DNA of 64,000 bases from Hordeum vulgare subsp. vulgare (Eukaryota > Streptophyta > Magnoliopsida > Poales > Poaceae), in NCBI RefSeq assembly GCF_904849725.1, contig NC_058519.1, positions 651,671,387 through 651,735,386 of the forward strand, given 5' to 3'. Below are positions 11,086 through 25,045 of the stretch, one piece after another (the first letter of the stretch is position 1; each line of letters begins with the position of its first letter). The notes beneath the pieces were generated by a model. The model had not been told where the DNA came from and ran no database searches. It saw nothing but the letters and a program-made list of their open reading frames with translations. The position numbers were made by a program, and so were the translations under genes.

Positions 11086-12994
11086 GTCTCCCACTTGCAC
11101 TAGAGTCAATAATCTAGTTCACAACACCATGTGACTCCAACGAATCCAACACCCATATAGTTATGGGGTCTGATCACGTCTTGCTCGTGAGAGAGGTTTT
11201 AGTCAACGGTTTTGAAACTTTCAGATCCATGCGTTCTTTACAAATCTTTATGTCATCTTATAGATGCTGCTACTACGTGCTATTCGGAAAAGCTCCAAAT
11301 ATCTACTCTACTATACGAATCCGTTTCACTACTCATAGTTATTCGGATTAGTGTCAAAGCTTGCATTGACGTAACCCTTTACGACAAACTCTTTAACCAC
11401 CTCCATAATTGAGAAAAGTTCCTTAGTCCATTAGTTACTAAGGATAAATTTCGACCGCTGCTAGTGATTCAATCATGGATCACTCTGTGTACCTTTAACA
11501 TACTTTGAGTCAAGGCACACATCAGGTGCGGTACACAACATGGCATACTTTAGATTCTACGGCTAAGGCATAGAAGACGACCTTCATCTATTCTCTTTAT
11601 TCTGCCGGGGTCGGGTTTTGAGTCTTACTCAAATTCACACCTCACAACGCAACCAAGAACTCTTTCTTCGCTGATCTATTTTGAACTTACTTCAAAAACT
11701 TGTCAAGGCATGCATCTTGTTGAAACTTCTATTAAGCGCTTTCGATCTATCTCCATAGATCTTTGATGCTCAACGTTCAAGTAGCGTAATCCAGGTATTC
11801 CTTTGAAAAACTCCTTTCAAACAACCTTGTATGCTTTACAGAAATTCTACATTACTTATGATCCACAATATGTCAACCACATATACTTATCAGAAATTCT
11901 ATAGTGCTCCCACTCACTTCTTTGGAAATACAAGTTTCTCATAAACCTTGTACACACCCAAAATCTTTGATCATCTCATCAAAGTGTATATTCCAACTCC
12001 GAGATGCTTGCACCAGTCCATTGAAGGATCACTGGAGCTTGCATACTTGCTAGTATCTTTAGGATCGACAAAACCTTCTGGTTGTATCACATACAATGTT
12101 TGCTCAAGGAAACCGTCGAGAAAACAATGTTTTGACATCCTACGTGCAATATTTCATAAATAATGCATCAACAACTAACATAATTCTAACAGACCTTTAG
12201 CATCGCTACGAGTGAGAAAGTCTCATCATAGTCAACTGTTTGATCTTGTCGAAAACATCTTTGCGACAAGTCGAGCTTTTCTTAATAGTGACTTGTCACC
12301 ATCATTGTCTGTCTTCCTTTCAAAGATCCATCTTTACTCGATAGTCTTATGACCATCAAGTAGTTCTTCCAAAGTCTATACTTTGTTTTCATACATGGAT
12401 CCTCTCTCGGATTTCATGGCTTCCAGCCATTTGTCGGAATCCGGGCCCACCATCGCTTTCTCCATAACTCGTAGGTCCACTGTTGCTCAACAACATGACC
12501 TCCAAGACAGGGTTACCGTACCACTCTGCAGTAGTATGCGACCTTGTCGACCTACGAGGCTTGTAGTAACTTGATCCGATGCTTGATGATCACCGTCATC
12601 AGCTTCCACTTCAATTGGTGTAGGCGCCACAGGAACAACTTCCTGCGCCCTGCTACACACTGGTTGAAGTGATGGTTCAATAACCTCATCAAGTTCTACC
12701 ACCCTCCCACTCAATTCTTTCGAGAGAAACCTTTCCTCGAGAAAGGATCCGATTCTAGAAACAAACACTTTGCTTTCAGATCTGAGATAGGAGATGTACC
12801 CAACTGTTTTGGACATCCTATGAAGATGCATTTATCCGCTTTGGGTTCGAGCTTATCTGACTGAAACTTTTTCACATAAGTGTCGAAGCCCCAAACTTTC
12901 AAGAAACGACAGTTTAGATTTCTCTAAACCTCAGTCTATACTGTGTCATCTCAACGGAAATATGCGGTGCCCTATTTAAAGTGAGTGCGGTTGT
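11086..12994 (-). pseudogene. Element A: polypurine tract and decayed RNase H, RT and integrase C-terminus
   Basis: 11086-11100 is the complement of the polypurine tract GTGCAAGTGGGAGAC. Beyond it, the sequence aligns with element B's RNase H, reverse transcriptase and integrase C-terminus, but with many indels and stops. Short open pieces survive, such as 12711-12902 with KADKCIFIGCPK, matching B's FIGYPK region. The break at 12994 is the GTTGT duplication of element B. The remaining integrase, protease and gag relics resume at 21949. Confidence 0.85.
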
Positions 12995-14819
12995 TGTTGG
13001 GGAACGTCGCAAGGGAAACAAAAAATTTCCTACGCGCACGAAGACCTATCATGGTGATGTCCATCTACGAGAGGGGATGAGTGATCTACGTACCCTTGTA
13101 GATCATACAGCAGAAGCGATTAGAGATCGCGGTTGATGTAGTGGAACGTCCTCACGTCCCTCGATCCGCCCCGCGAACAATCCCGCGATCAGTCCCACGA
13201 TCTAGTACCGAACGGACGGCACCTCCGCGTTCAGCACACGTACAGCTCGACGTTGATCTCGGCCTTCTTGATCCAGCAAGAGAGAAGGAGAGGTAGAAGA
13301 GTTCTCCGGCAGCGTGACGGCGCTCCGGAGGTTGGTGATGATCTTGTCTCAGCAGGGCTCCGCCCGAGCTCCGCAGAAACACGATCTAGAGGAAAAACTA
13401 TGGAGGTATGTGGTCGGGCAGCCGTGAGAAAGTCATCTCAAATCTGCCCTAAAAGCCCCATATATATAGGAGGAGGGAGGGGGACCTTGCCTTGGGGTCC
13501 AAGGGAACCCCAAGGGGTCGGCCGAGCCAGGGGGGAGGACTCTCCCCCCCCAAACCGAGTCCTACTTGGTTTGGTGGGAGGGAGTCCTTCCCCCTTCCCA
13601 CTTCTCCCTCTCTTTTTTTTCTTCCTTTGATTTTTTCTTCCTTGGCGCATAGGATTTGGTGGGCTGTCCCACCAGCCCACTAAGGGCTGGTGTGACCCCC
13701 ACAAATACCTATGGGCTTCCCCGGAGTGGGTTGCCCCCCTCCGGTGAACTCCCGGAACCCATTCGTCATTCCCGGTACATTCCCGGCAACTCCGAAAACC
13801 TTCCGGTAATCAAATGAGGTCATCCTATATATCAATCTTCGTTTCCGGACCATTCCGGAAACCCTCGTGACGTCCGTGATCTCATCCGGGACTCCGAACG
13901 ACATTCGGTAACCAACCATATAACTCAAATACGCATAAAACAACGTCGAACCTTAAGTGTGCAGACCCTGCGGGTTCGAGAACTATGTAGACATGACCTG
14001 AGAGACTCCTCGGTCAATATCCAATAGCGGGACCTGGATGCCCATATTGGATCCTACATATTCTACGAAGATCTTATCGTTTGAACCTCAGTGCCAAGGA
14101 TTCGTATAATCCCGTATGTTATTCCCTTTGTCCTTCGGTATGTTACTTGCCCGAGATTCGATCGTCAGTATCCGCATACCTATTTCAATCTCGTTTACTG
14201 GCAAGTCTCTTTACTCGTTCCGTAATACAAGATCCCGCAACTTACACTAAGTTACATTGCTTGCAAGGCTTATGTGTGATGTTGTATTACCGAGTGGGCC
14301 CCGAGATACCTCTCCGTCACACGGAGTGACAAATCCCAGTCTTGATCCATACTAACTCAACTAGCACCTTTGGAGATACCTGTATTGCATCTTTATAGTC
14401 ACCCAGTTACGTTGCAAAGTTTGATACACACAAAGCATTCCTCCGGTGTCAGTGAGTTATATGATCTCATGGTCATAGGAATAAATACTTGACACGCAGA
14501 AAACAGTAGCAACAAAATGACACGATCAACATGCTACGTCTATTAGTTTGGGTCTAGTCCATCACGTGATTCTCCCAATGACGTGATCCAGTTATCAAGC
14601 AACAACACCTTGTTCATAATCAGAAGACACTGACTATCATTGATCAACTGGCTAGCCAACTAGAGGCATGCTAGGGACGGTGTTTTGTCTATGTATCCAC
14701 ACATGTAAATGAGTCTTCATTCAATACAATTATAGCATGGATAATAAACTATTATCTTGATACAGGAATTATAATAATAACTATACATTTATTATTGCGT
14801 CTAGGGCATAATTCCAACA
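12995..14819 (-). repeat. 3' LTR of element B
   Basis: It begins TGTTGGGGAACG and ends AATTCCAACA in plus orientation. The same length as its partner at 20124-21948. A minus-strand TATA box lies near 13460-13470. Confidence 0.94.
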
Positions 14820-14834
14820 GTCTCCCACTTGCAC
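14820..14834 (-). other. Polypurine tract of element B
   Basis: On the minus strand this reads GTGCAAGTGGGAGAC immediately before the 3' LTR. It is the plus-strand primer site of reverse transcription and is identical in A (11086-11100) and E (42424-42438). Confidence 0.85.
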
Positions 14835-14871
14835 TAGAGTCAATAATCTAGCCCTCACATCACCATGTGAA

Positions 14872-17800
14872 TTACATTGTAATAAATCTAACACCCATAC
14901 AGTTCTGGTGTCGATCATGTTTTGGCCGTGGAAGAGGCTTAGTCAGCGGGTCTGCTACATTCAGATCCGTGTGCACTTTGCATATATTTACGTCCTCCTC
15001 CTCGACGTAGTCGCGGATGAGGTTGAAGCGTCGTTTGATGTGTCTGGTCTTCTTGTGAAACCTTGGTTCCTTTGCTAAGGCAATGGCACCAGTGTTGTCA
15101 CAGAACAAGGTTATTGGATCCAGTGCACTTGGCACCACTCCAAGATCCGTCATGAACTGCTTCATCCAGACACCCTCCTTAGCCGCCTCCGAGGCAGCCA
15201 TGTATTCCGCTTCACATGTAGAATCTGCTACGACGCTTTGCTTGGAACTACACCAGCTTACTGCACCCCCCATTAAGAGTAAATACGTATCCGGTTTGCG
15301 ACTTAGAGTCGTCCGGATCTGTGTCAAAGCTTGCATCGACGTAACCTTTTACGGCGAGCTCTTCGTCACCTCCATACACGAGAAACATCTCCTTAGTCCT
15401 TTTCAGGTACTTTAGGATATTCTTGACCGCTATCCAGTGATCCACTCCTGGATTACTCTGGAACCTGCCTGCCATACTTATGGCCAGGCTGACATCCGGT
15501 CTAGTGCACAGCATCGCATACATGATAGAGCCTATGGCTGAAGCATAGGGGACGGAGCGCATTTGCTCTCTATCTTCATCAGTTGCTGGGCACTGAGTCT
15601 TACTCAATCTCGTACCTTGTAACACTGGCAAGAACCCTTTCTTGGACTGTTCCATTTTGAACCTCTTCAAAACTTTATCAAGGTATGTGCTTTGTGAAAG
15701 TCCTATCAGGCGTTTTGATCTATCCCTATAGATCTTAATGCCTAGAATGTAAGCAGCTTCTCCTAGGTCCTTCATAGAGAAACTTTTATTCAAGTAACCT
15801 TTTATGCTCTCCAAAAGCTCTACGTTGTTTCCAATCAGTAATATGTCATCCACATATAATATTAGAAACGCCACAGAGCTCCCACTCACTTTCTTGTAAA
15901 TACAAGATTCTCCAACCACTTGTATAAACCCAAATGCTTTGATCACCTCATCAAAGCGTTTGTTCCAACTCCGAGATGCTTGCACCAGTCCATAAATGGA
16001 TCGCTGGAGTTTGCACACCTTGTTAGCATTTTTAGGATCGACAAAACCTTCGGGTTGCATCATATACAACTCTTCCTTAAGGAAACCGTTAAGGAACGCC
16101 GTTTTGACATCCATCTGCCAAATTTCATAATCGAAAACTGCAGCTATTGCTAACATGATTCTGACGGACTTAAGCATCGCTACGGGAGAGAAAGTCTCAT
16201 CGTAGTCAATTCCTGGAACTTGTGAAAAACCCTTTGCCACAAGTCGAGCTTTATAAACGGTCACATTACCGTCAGCGTCCGTCTTCTTCTTAAAGATCCA
16301 TTTGTTCTGAATAGCCTTGCGCCCCTCAGGCAGCATCTCCAAAGTCCATACTTTGTTCTCATACATGGATCCTATCTCGGATTTCATGGATTCTAGCCAT
16401 TTGTTGGAATCTGGGCCCACCATTGCTTCTTCATAACTTGCAGGTTCATTGTTGTCTAACAACATGATTGATAAGACAGGATTACCATACCACTCTGGAG
16501 CAGCGCGTGATCTCGTCGACCTGCGTGGTTCAACAGAAACTTGAACTGGAGTTTCATGATCATCATCATTAACTTCCTCCTCAACCGGCGTTGCAATCAC
16601 AGAGGTTTCCCCTTGCCCTGCGCCACCATCCAGAGGGATGAGAGGTTCGACAACCTCGTCAAGTTCTATCTTCCTCCCACTCAATTCTCTCGAGAGAAAC
16701 TCCTTCTCGAGAAAAGTTCCGTTCTTAGCAACAAACACTTTGCCCTCGGATTTGAGATAGAAGGTGTACCCAACTGTCTCTTTTGGGTAACCTATGAATA
16801 CGCACTTTTCCTCTTTGGGTTCCAGCTTTTCAGGCTGAAGCTTTTTGACATAAGCATCACATCCCCAAACTTTAAGAAACGACAACTTTGGCCTTTTGCC
16901 ATACCACAGTTCGTATGGTGTCGTCTCAACGGATTTCGATGGTGCCCTATTTAAAGTGAATGCAGCTGTTTCTAATGCATAACCCCAAAACGATAACGTC
17001 AAATCAGTAAGAGACATCATAGATCGCACCATTTCTAACAAAGTACGATTACGACGTTCGGACACACCATTACGCTGTGGTGTTCCAGGCGGTGTTAACT
17101 GCGAAATAATTCCACATTGTCTTAAGTGAGTACCAAACTCGAAACTCAAATATTCACCCCCAAACTCAGACCGTAGGAACTTGATCTTCTTGTTACGATG
17201 ATTTTCTACTTCACTCTGAAATTGCTTGAACTTTTCAAATGTTTCAGACTTGTGCTTCATTAAGTAGACATAACCATATCTACTCAAATCGTCAGTGAAG
17301 GTGAGAAAATAACGATATCCGCCGCGTGCCTCCACGCTCATCGGACCACACACATCGGTATGTATGATTTCCAATAAGTCACTTGCACGCTCCATTGTTC
17401 CGGAGAATGGAGTTTTAGTCATCTTGCCCATGAGGCATGGTTCGCAAGTGTCAAGTGAATCAAAGTCAAGTGACTCCAAAAGTCCATCAGCATGGAGTTT
17501 CTTCATGCGCTTTACACCAATATGACCCAAGCGGCAGTGCCACAAAAATATGGCGCTATCATTGTTTACTCTAACTCTTTTGGTCTCAATGTTATGTATA
17601 TGCGTATCACTATCGAGATTCAATATGAACAATCCTCTCACATTCGGTGCATGACCATAAAAGATGTTACTCATAGAAATAGAACAACCATTATTCTCAG
17701 ACTTAAAAGAGTAACCGTCTCGCAATAAACAAGATCCAGAAATAATGTTCATGCTCAACGCAGGCACTAAATAACAATGATTTAAGTTCATCACTAATCC

Positions 17801-18853
17801 CGATGGTAGTTGAAGTGACACGGTGCCGACGGCGATTGCATCAACCTTGGAACCGTTTCCCACGCGCATCGTCACTTCGTCTTTCGCCAGCCTCCGTCTA
17901 TTCCGCAGTTCCTGCTTCGAGTTGCAAATGTGAGCAACAGAACCGGTATCGAATACCCAGGCACTACAACGAGAGCTGGTTAAGTACACATCAATAACAT
18001 GTATATCAAATATACCTGATTTTTCTTTGCCCGCCTTCTTATCTGCCAGATACTTGGGGCAATTGCGCTTCCAGTGACCCATACCCTTGCAATAGAAGCA
18101 CTCTATTTCAGGCTTAGGTCCAGCCTTGGGTTTCTTCGGCGGATTGGCAACAGGCTTGCCGCTCTTCTTCGAATTGCCCTTCTTGCCTTTGCCGTTTCTC
18201 TTGAAACTAGTGGTCTTGCTCAGCATCAACACTTGATGTTCTTTACGGAGTTCAGACTCTGCGACTTTCAGCATCGCAAACAACTCGCCGGGAGACTTGT
18301 TCATCCCTTGCATGTTGTAGTTCAACACAAAGCCTTTATAGCTTGGCGGCAGTGATTGAAGGATTCTGTCAGTGATAGCTTCTTGCGGGAGTTCAATCCC
18401 CAGTTCAGCTAGACGGTTTGAGTACCCAGACATTTTGAGCACATGTTCACTGACAGACGAGTTTTCCTCCATCTTGCAAGCATAGAATTTATCGGAGGTC
18501 TCATACCTCTCGATCCGGGCGTTCTTCTGAAAGATGAACTTCAACTCCTGGAACATCTCAAATGCTCCATGACGCTCAAAGCGACGTTGAAGTCCCGGTT
18601 CTAAGCCATACAAGACTGCACATTGAACTATTGAGTATTCATCCTTACGCGCTAACCAAGCGTTCTTAACATCCTGATCAGCCGTAGCGGGTGGTTCATC
18701 TCCTAGCGCAGCATTAAGGACATAATCCTTCTTTCCAGCTTGTAAGATTAGCTTAAGATTACGAGCCCAGTCTACAAAGTTGCTTCCATCATCTTTCAAC
18801 TTAGCTTTCTCTAGGAACGTATTAAAATTGAGGATGACACTTGCGTGAGCCAT
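14872..18853 (-). CDS. Copia gag-pol polyprotein of element B, one frameshift
   Basis: The first frame runs 18853 down to 15248 (1201 residues, starting MAHASVILNF). The order is Gag (about 1-230), then a CCHC zinc knuckle with C252, C255, H260 and C265. Protease has DTGS from D302. Integrase has H439 or H444, C470, C473, D500 and E599. Reverse transcriptase has QMDVKTAF (D915) and YVDD (1000-1003). RNase H begins in this frame and finishes in another (15336 to 14872, with SWCSSKQ and DNTGAIALAKEP). A shift near 15250-15330 therefore separates them. The middle catalytic residue of integrase is Glu (E563) instead of Asp, at exact DD35E spacing to E599, so integration may be impaired. It remains the only near-intact polyprotein in the window. 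Confidence 0.93.
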
Positions 18854-20123
18854 GATCTACAACACAAATATATTCAAAGTGGACTTAGACTATGTTCAAG
18901 ATAATTAGAGTTCAACTTAATCAAATTATATGCTAAACTCCCACTCAAAAAGTACATCTCTCTAGTCATTTGAGTGGTTCATGATCCACCTACACTATCC
19001 CAAGTCCGATCATCACGTGAGTCGGGACTAGTTTTAGTGGTAAGCATCCCTATGCTAATCATATCATCTATATGATTCATGATCGACCTTTCGGTGTCAT
19101 GTGTTCCGAGGCCATGTCTGCACATGCTAGGCTCGTCAAGCTTAACCCGAGTGTTCCGCATGCGCAACTGTTTTGCACCCGTTGTATGTGAACGTTGAGT
19201 CTATCACACCCGATCATCACGTGGTGTCTCGAAACGACGAACTGTAGCAACGGTGCACAGTCGGGGAGAACACAATTTCGTCTTGAAATTTTAGTGAGAG
19301 ATCACCTCATAATGCTACCGTCGTTCTAAGCAAAATAAGGTGCATAAAAGGATTAACATCACATGCAATTCATAAGTGACATGATATGGCCATCGTCACG
19401 TGCTTCTTGATCTCCATCACCAAAGCACCGGCACGATCTTCTTGTCACCGGCGCCACACCATGATCTCCATCATCATGATCTCCATCAACGTGTCGCCAT
19501 CGGGGTTGTCGTGCTACTTATGCTATCACTACTAAAGCTACATCCTAGCAAAATAGTAAACGCATCTGCAAGCACATATGTTAGTATAAAGACAACCCTA
19601 TGGCTCCTGCCGGTTGCCGTACCATCGACATGCAAGTCGATATTTCTATTACAACATGATCATCTCATACATCCAATATATCACATCACATCATTGGCCA
19701 TATCACATCACAATCATACCCTGCAAAAACAAGTTAGACGTCCTCTGATTTTGTTCTTGCATGTTTTACGTGGTGACCAAGGGTATCTAGTAGGATCGCA
19801 TCTTACTTACGCAAACACCACAACGGAGATATATGAGTTGCTATTTAACCTCATCCAAGGACCTCCTCGGTCAAATCCGATTCAACTAAAGTTGGAGAAA
19901 CCGTCACTTGCCAGTCATCTTTGAGCAAAGGGGGTTACTCGTAACGATGAAACCAGTCTCTCGTAAGCGTACGAGTAATGTCGGTCCAAGCCGCTTCAAT
20001 CCAACAATACCGCGGAATCAAGAAAAGACTAAGGAGGGCAGCAAAACGCACATCACCGCCCACAAAACCTTTTGTGTTCTACTCGAGAAGACATCTACGC
20101 ATGAACCTAGCTCATGATGCCAC
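18854..20123 (-). other. 5' leader and primer site of element B
   Basis: About 1270 untranslated bases lie between the LTR and the gag start codon. Next to the LTR the minus strand reads GTGGCATCATGAGC, a partial match to the initiator-Met primer site TGGTATCAGAGC used by BARE-type elements. The leader is very similar to that of element A (23868-25045). A 174-codon antisense frame at 19400-19924 is probably chance. Confidence 0.75.
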
Positions 20124-21948
20124 TGTTGGGGAACGTCGCAAGGGAAACAAAAATTTTCCTACGCGCACGAAGACCTATCATGGTGATGTCCATCTACGAG
20201 AGGGGATGAGTGATCTACGTACCCTTGTAGATCGTACAGCAGAAGCGATTAGAGATCGCGGTTGATGTAGTGGAACGTCCTCACGTCCCTCGATCCGCCC
20301 TGCGAACAATCCCGCGATCAGTCCCACGATCTAGTACCGAACGGACGGCACCTCCGCGTTCAGCACACGTACAGCTCGACGATGATCTCGGCCTTCTTGA
20401 TCCAGCAAGAGAGACGGAGAGGTAGAAGAGTTCTCCGGCAGCGTGACGGCGCTCCGGAGGTTGGTGATGATCTTGTCTCAGCAGGGCTCCGCCCGAGCTC
20501 CGCAGAAACACGATCTAGAGGAAAAACTATGGAGGTATGTGGCCGGGCAGCCGTGAGAAAGTCGTCTCAAATCTGCCCTAAAAGCCCCATATATATAGGA
20601 GGAGGGAGGGGGACCTTGCCTTGGGGTCCAAGGGAACCCCAAGGGGTCGGCCGAGCCAGGGGGGAGGACTCTCCCCCCCCCCAAACCGAGTCCTACTTGG
20701 TTTGGTGGGAGGGAGTCCTTCCCCCTTCCCACTTCTCCCTCTTTTTTTTTCTTCCTTTGATTTTTTCTTCCTTGGCGCATAGGATTTGGTGGGCTGTCCC
20801 ACCAGCCCACTAAGGGCTGGTGTGACCCCCACAAATACCTATGGGCTTCCCCGGAGTGGGTTGCCCCCCTCCGGTGAACTCCCGGAACCCATTCGTCATT
20901 CCCGGTACATTCCCGGCAACTCCGAAAACCTTCCGGTAATCAAATGAGGTCATCCTATATATCAATCTTCGTTTCCGGACCATTCCGGAAACCCTCGTGA
21001 CGTCCGTGATCTCATCCGGGACTCCGAACAACATTCGGTAACCAACCATATAACTCAAATACGCATAAAACAACGTCGAACCTTAAGTGTGCAGACCCTG
21101 CGGGTTCGAGAACTATGTAGACATGACCTGAGAGACTCCTCGGTCAATATCCAATAGCGGGACCTGGATGCCCATATTGGATCCTACATATTCTACGAAG
21201 ATCTTATCGTTTGAACCTCAGTGCCAAGGATTCGTATAATCCCGTATGTTATTCCCTTTGTCCTTCGGTATGTTACTTGCCCGAGATTCGATCGTCAGTA
21301 TCCGCATACCTATTTCAATCTCGTTTACTGGCAAGTCTCTTTACTCGTTCCGTAATACAAGATCCCGCAACTTACACTAAGTTACATTGCTTGCAAGGCT
21401 TATGTGTGATGTTGTATTACCGAGTGGGCCCCGAGATACCTCTCCGTCACACGGAGTGACAAATCCCAGTCTTGATCCATACTAACTCAACTAGCACCTT
21501 CGGAGATACCTGTAGAGCATCTTTATAGTCACCCAGTTACGTTGCGACGTTTGATACACACAAAGCATTCCTCCGGTGTCAGTGAGTTATATGATCTCAT
21601 GGTCATAGGAATAAATACTTACACGCAGAAAACAGTAGCAACAAAATGACACGATCAACATGCTACGTCTATTAGTTTGGGTCTAGTCCATCACGTGATT
21701 CTCCCAATGACGTGATCCAGTTATCAAGCAACAACACCTTGTTCATAATCAGAAGACACTGACTATCATTGATCAACTGGCTAGCCAACTAGAGGCATGC
21801 TAGGGACGGTGTTTTGTCTATGTATCCACACATGTAAATGAGTCTTCATTCAATACAATTATAGCATGGATAATAAACTATTATCTTGATACAGGAATTA
21901 TAATAATAACTATACATTTATTATTGCCTCTAGGGCATAATTCCAACA
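20124..21948 (-). repeat. 5' LTR of element B (1825 bp)
   Basis: Full partner of 12995-14819 with the same ends. Minus-strand TATA box around 20588-20598, followed by the transcribed R/U5 part toward 20124. Confidence 0.94.
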
Positions 21949-23867
21949 GTTGTCTCTAATGCATAACCCATAAACGATAGTGGTAATTCGATAAGAGACA
22001 TCATAGAATGCACCATACCAAATAGTGCATGGCTATGATTTTCAGACACATCATCACACTATGATGTTCCAGGTGGCATGAACTGCGAAACAATTTCCAC
22101 ATTGTCTTAACTGCGTACCAAAACTCGTAACTCAGATATTCATTTCTATGATCATATCGTAGACAGTTTATCCTCTTGTTACGACGAACTTTACTCCGAA
22201 ACAGAATTGAACTTTTCAATATTTCAGACTTGTGATTCATTAAGTAAATACTCTAGTATCTACTCAAATCATCATTGAAGTAAGAACAGCATCATTGAAG
22301 TAAGAACACAATGATATCCACTGCGTGCCTCAGCACCCATTGGACTGCATACATCAAAATGTATCACTTCCAACAAGTTACTATCTTGTTTCATCTCAAT
22401 GAAAACAAGGCCTTGCTCATGTGGTATGATTTGCATGTCACTAGTGATTCGAAATCAGGTGAGTACAAAGATCCATCAGCATGGAGCCTCTTCATGCAAT
22501 TTATACTAACATGACTCAAGCGGCAGTGCCACAAGTAAGTGGTACTATCATCATTAACTCGTATCTTTTGGCACCAATATTATGAACATGTGTAACACTA
22601 CGATCGAGATTCAATAAACCATTGAAGGTGAATATTCAAGAAAATAGAGTAACCATTATTCTCTTTAAATGAATAATCGTATTACAATAAACACGATCCA
22701 ATCATGTTCATGCTTAACGCAAGCACCAAATAACAATTAGTTAGGTTTAACACCAATCCCGATGGTAGAGGGAGCGTGCGACGTTTGATCATATCAACCT
22801 TGGAAACACTTCCAACACGTATTGTCACCTCGCCTTTAGCTAGTCTCCGTTAATGCCGTAGCTTTCATTTCGTGTTACTAATCACTTAGCAACCGAACCG
22901 GTATCCAATACCCTCATGCTACTAGGAGTACTAGTAAAGTACACATCAACATCATGTATATAAAATATACTTCTTTCGACTTTTGCCAGCTTTCTTATCT
23001 ACCAAGTATCTAGAGTTGCTCCGCCTCAGTGATTGTTCCCCTCATTACAGAAGCACTTAGTCTCGGGTTTAGGTTTAATCTTGGGTCTCTTCATTAGTGC
23101 AGCAACTGTTTTGCCGTTTCACGAAGTATCCCTTCTAGCCCTTGCCTTTCTTGGAACTTAGTGGTTTTACAAACCATCAACTATTGATGCTCCTTCTTGA
23201 TTTCTACTTTCGCAGTGTCAAACATCGCGAATCGCTCAAGGATCATTGTATCTATCCTTGATATGTTATAGTTCATCACAAAGCTCTCACAGCTTGGTGG
23301 CAGTGACTTTGGAGAACCATCACCATCTCATCTGGAAGATTAACTCCCACTTGATTCAAGTGATTGTCGTACTCAGACAATCTGAGCACACGCTCAACGA
23401 TTGAGCTTTTCTCCTTTACTTTGTGGACAAAGAATCTTGTTGGAGGTCTCGTACCTCTTAACAAGGGCACAAGCATGAAATCACAATTTCATCTCTTTAG
23501 AACATCACTTATGTTCCGTGACGTTTTACAACGTTTTCGGCGCCTTGCTTCTAAGCCATTAAGTATTTTGTACTGAACTATCATGTAGTTATCAGAAAAG
23601 TGTATGTCTGATGTTCATAGCATCCACAGACGACGCTAGAGGTGCAGCACACCGAGTGGTGCATTAAGGACATAATCCTTCTGCGCAGCAACGAGGACAA
23701 TCCTCGGTTTTACAGACTCAGTCTGCAAAGTTTTGCTACTATCAATTTTCAACTAAATTTTCTCTAGGAACATATAAAAACAGTAGAGCTATAGCGCAAG
23801 CTACATCGTAATTTGCAGAGACCATTAGACTATGTTCATGCCAATTAGTTCAATTAATCATATTACT
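21949..23867 (-). pseudogene. Element A: decayed integrase, protease and gag
   Basis: It resumes at the second GTTGT copy exactly where the sequence at 12994 stopped, and aligns with element B from the integrase core (B about 16970) through protease and zinc knuckle to the Gag N-terminus (B about 18850). Identity looks near three quarters, with frequent indels. Open pieces such as 23276-23476 (minus) are isolated Gag scraps. There is no usable frame. Confidence 0.85.
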
Positions 23868-25045
23868 TAAGAACTCCCACTCAAAAAGTACATCTCTCTA
23901 GTCATTTGAGTGGTACATGATCCAAATCCACTATCTCAAGTCCGATCATCACGTGAGTCGAGAATAGTTTCAGTGGTAAGCATCTCTATGCTAATCATAT
24001 CAACCATACGATTCATGCTCGACCTTTCGGTCTCATGTGTTCCGAGGCCATGTCTGCACATGCTAGGCTCGTCAAGATTAACCCGAATGTTCCGCGTGCG
24101 CAACTGTTTTGCACCCGTTGTATGTGAACGTTGAGTCTATCACACCCGATCATCACGTGGTGTCTCGAAACGACGAACTATAGCAACGGTGCACAGTCGG
24201 GGAGAACACAATTTCGTCTTGAAATTTTAGTGAGAGATCACCTCATAATGCTACCGTCGTTCTAAGCAAAATAAGGTGCATAAAAGGATTAACATCACAT
24301 GCAATTCATAAGTGACATGATATGGCCATCATCACGTGCTTCTTGATCTCCATCACCAAAGCACTGGCACGATCTTCTTGTCACCGGCGCCACACCATGA
24401 TCATCCATCAACGTGTTGCCATCGGGGTTGTCGTGCTACTTATGCTATTACTACTAAAGCTACATCCTAGCAAAATAGTAAACGCATCTGCAAGCACAAA
24501 CGTTAGTATAAAGACAACCCTATGGCTCCTGCCGGTTGCCGTACCATCGACGTGCAAGTCGATATTTCTATTACAACATGATCATCTCATACATCCAATA
24601 TATCACATCACATCGTTGGCCATATCACATCACAATCATACCCTGCAAAAACAAGTTAGACGTCCTCTAATTTTGTTGTTGCATGTTTTACGTGGTGACC
24701 ATGGGTATCTAGTAGGATCGCATCTTACTTACGCAAACACCACAACGGAGATATATGAGTTTCTATTTAACCTCATCCAAGGACCTCCTCGGTCAAATCC
24801 GATTCAACTAAAGTTGGAGAAACCGACACTTGCCAGTCATCTTTGAGCAAAGGGGGTTACTCGTAACGATGAAATCAGTCTCTCGTAAGCGTACGAGTAA
24901 TGTCGGTCCAAGCCGCTTCAATCCAACAATACCGCGGAATCAAGAAAAGACTAAGGAGGTCAGCAAAACGCACATCACCGCCCACAAAAACTTTTGTGTT
25001 CTACTCGAGAAGACATCTACGCATGAACCTAGCTCATGATGCCAC
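23868..25045 (-). other. 5' leader and primer site of element A
   Basis: This is nearly base-for-base the same as element B's leader, by eye about 95 percent or better over most of its length, and includes the same primer-site-like GTGGCATCATGAGC beside the LTR. The contrast with the strongly decayed coding sequence to its left is sharp. Confidence 0.8.

Larger units (their letters stand above)
12995..21948 (-). mobile_element. Element B: nearly complete Copia retrotransposon (Angela/BARE-like), 8954 bp
   Basis: It has two 1825-bp LTRs, a target duplication GTTGT at 12990-12994 and 21949-21953, a polypurine tract, a primer site, a leader, and a gag-pol broken by a single frameshift. By eye the LTRs differ at roughly 18-20 positions, about one percent, so it is young. 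It split element A's integrase region. Confidence 0.95.

Noticed and set aside
19400..19924. 174-codon plus-strand frame in B's leader, also present with equal length in A (24322-24846)
   Set aside because: The two leaders are nearly identical DNA, so a shared frame is expected. It is antisense to the element, low in recognisable features, and needs no coding explanation.
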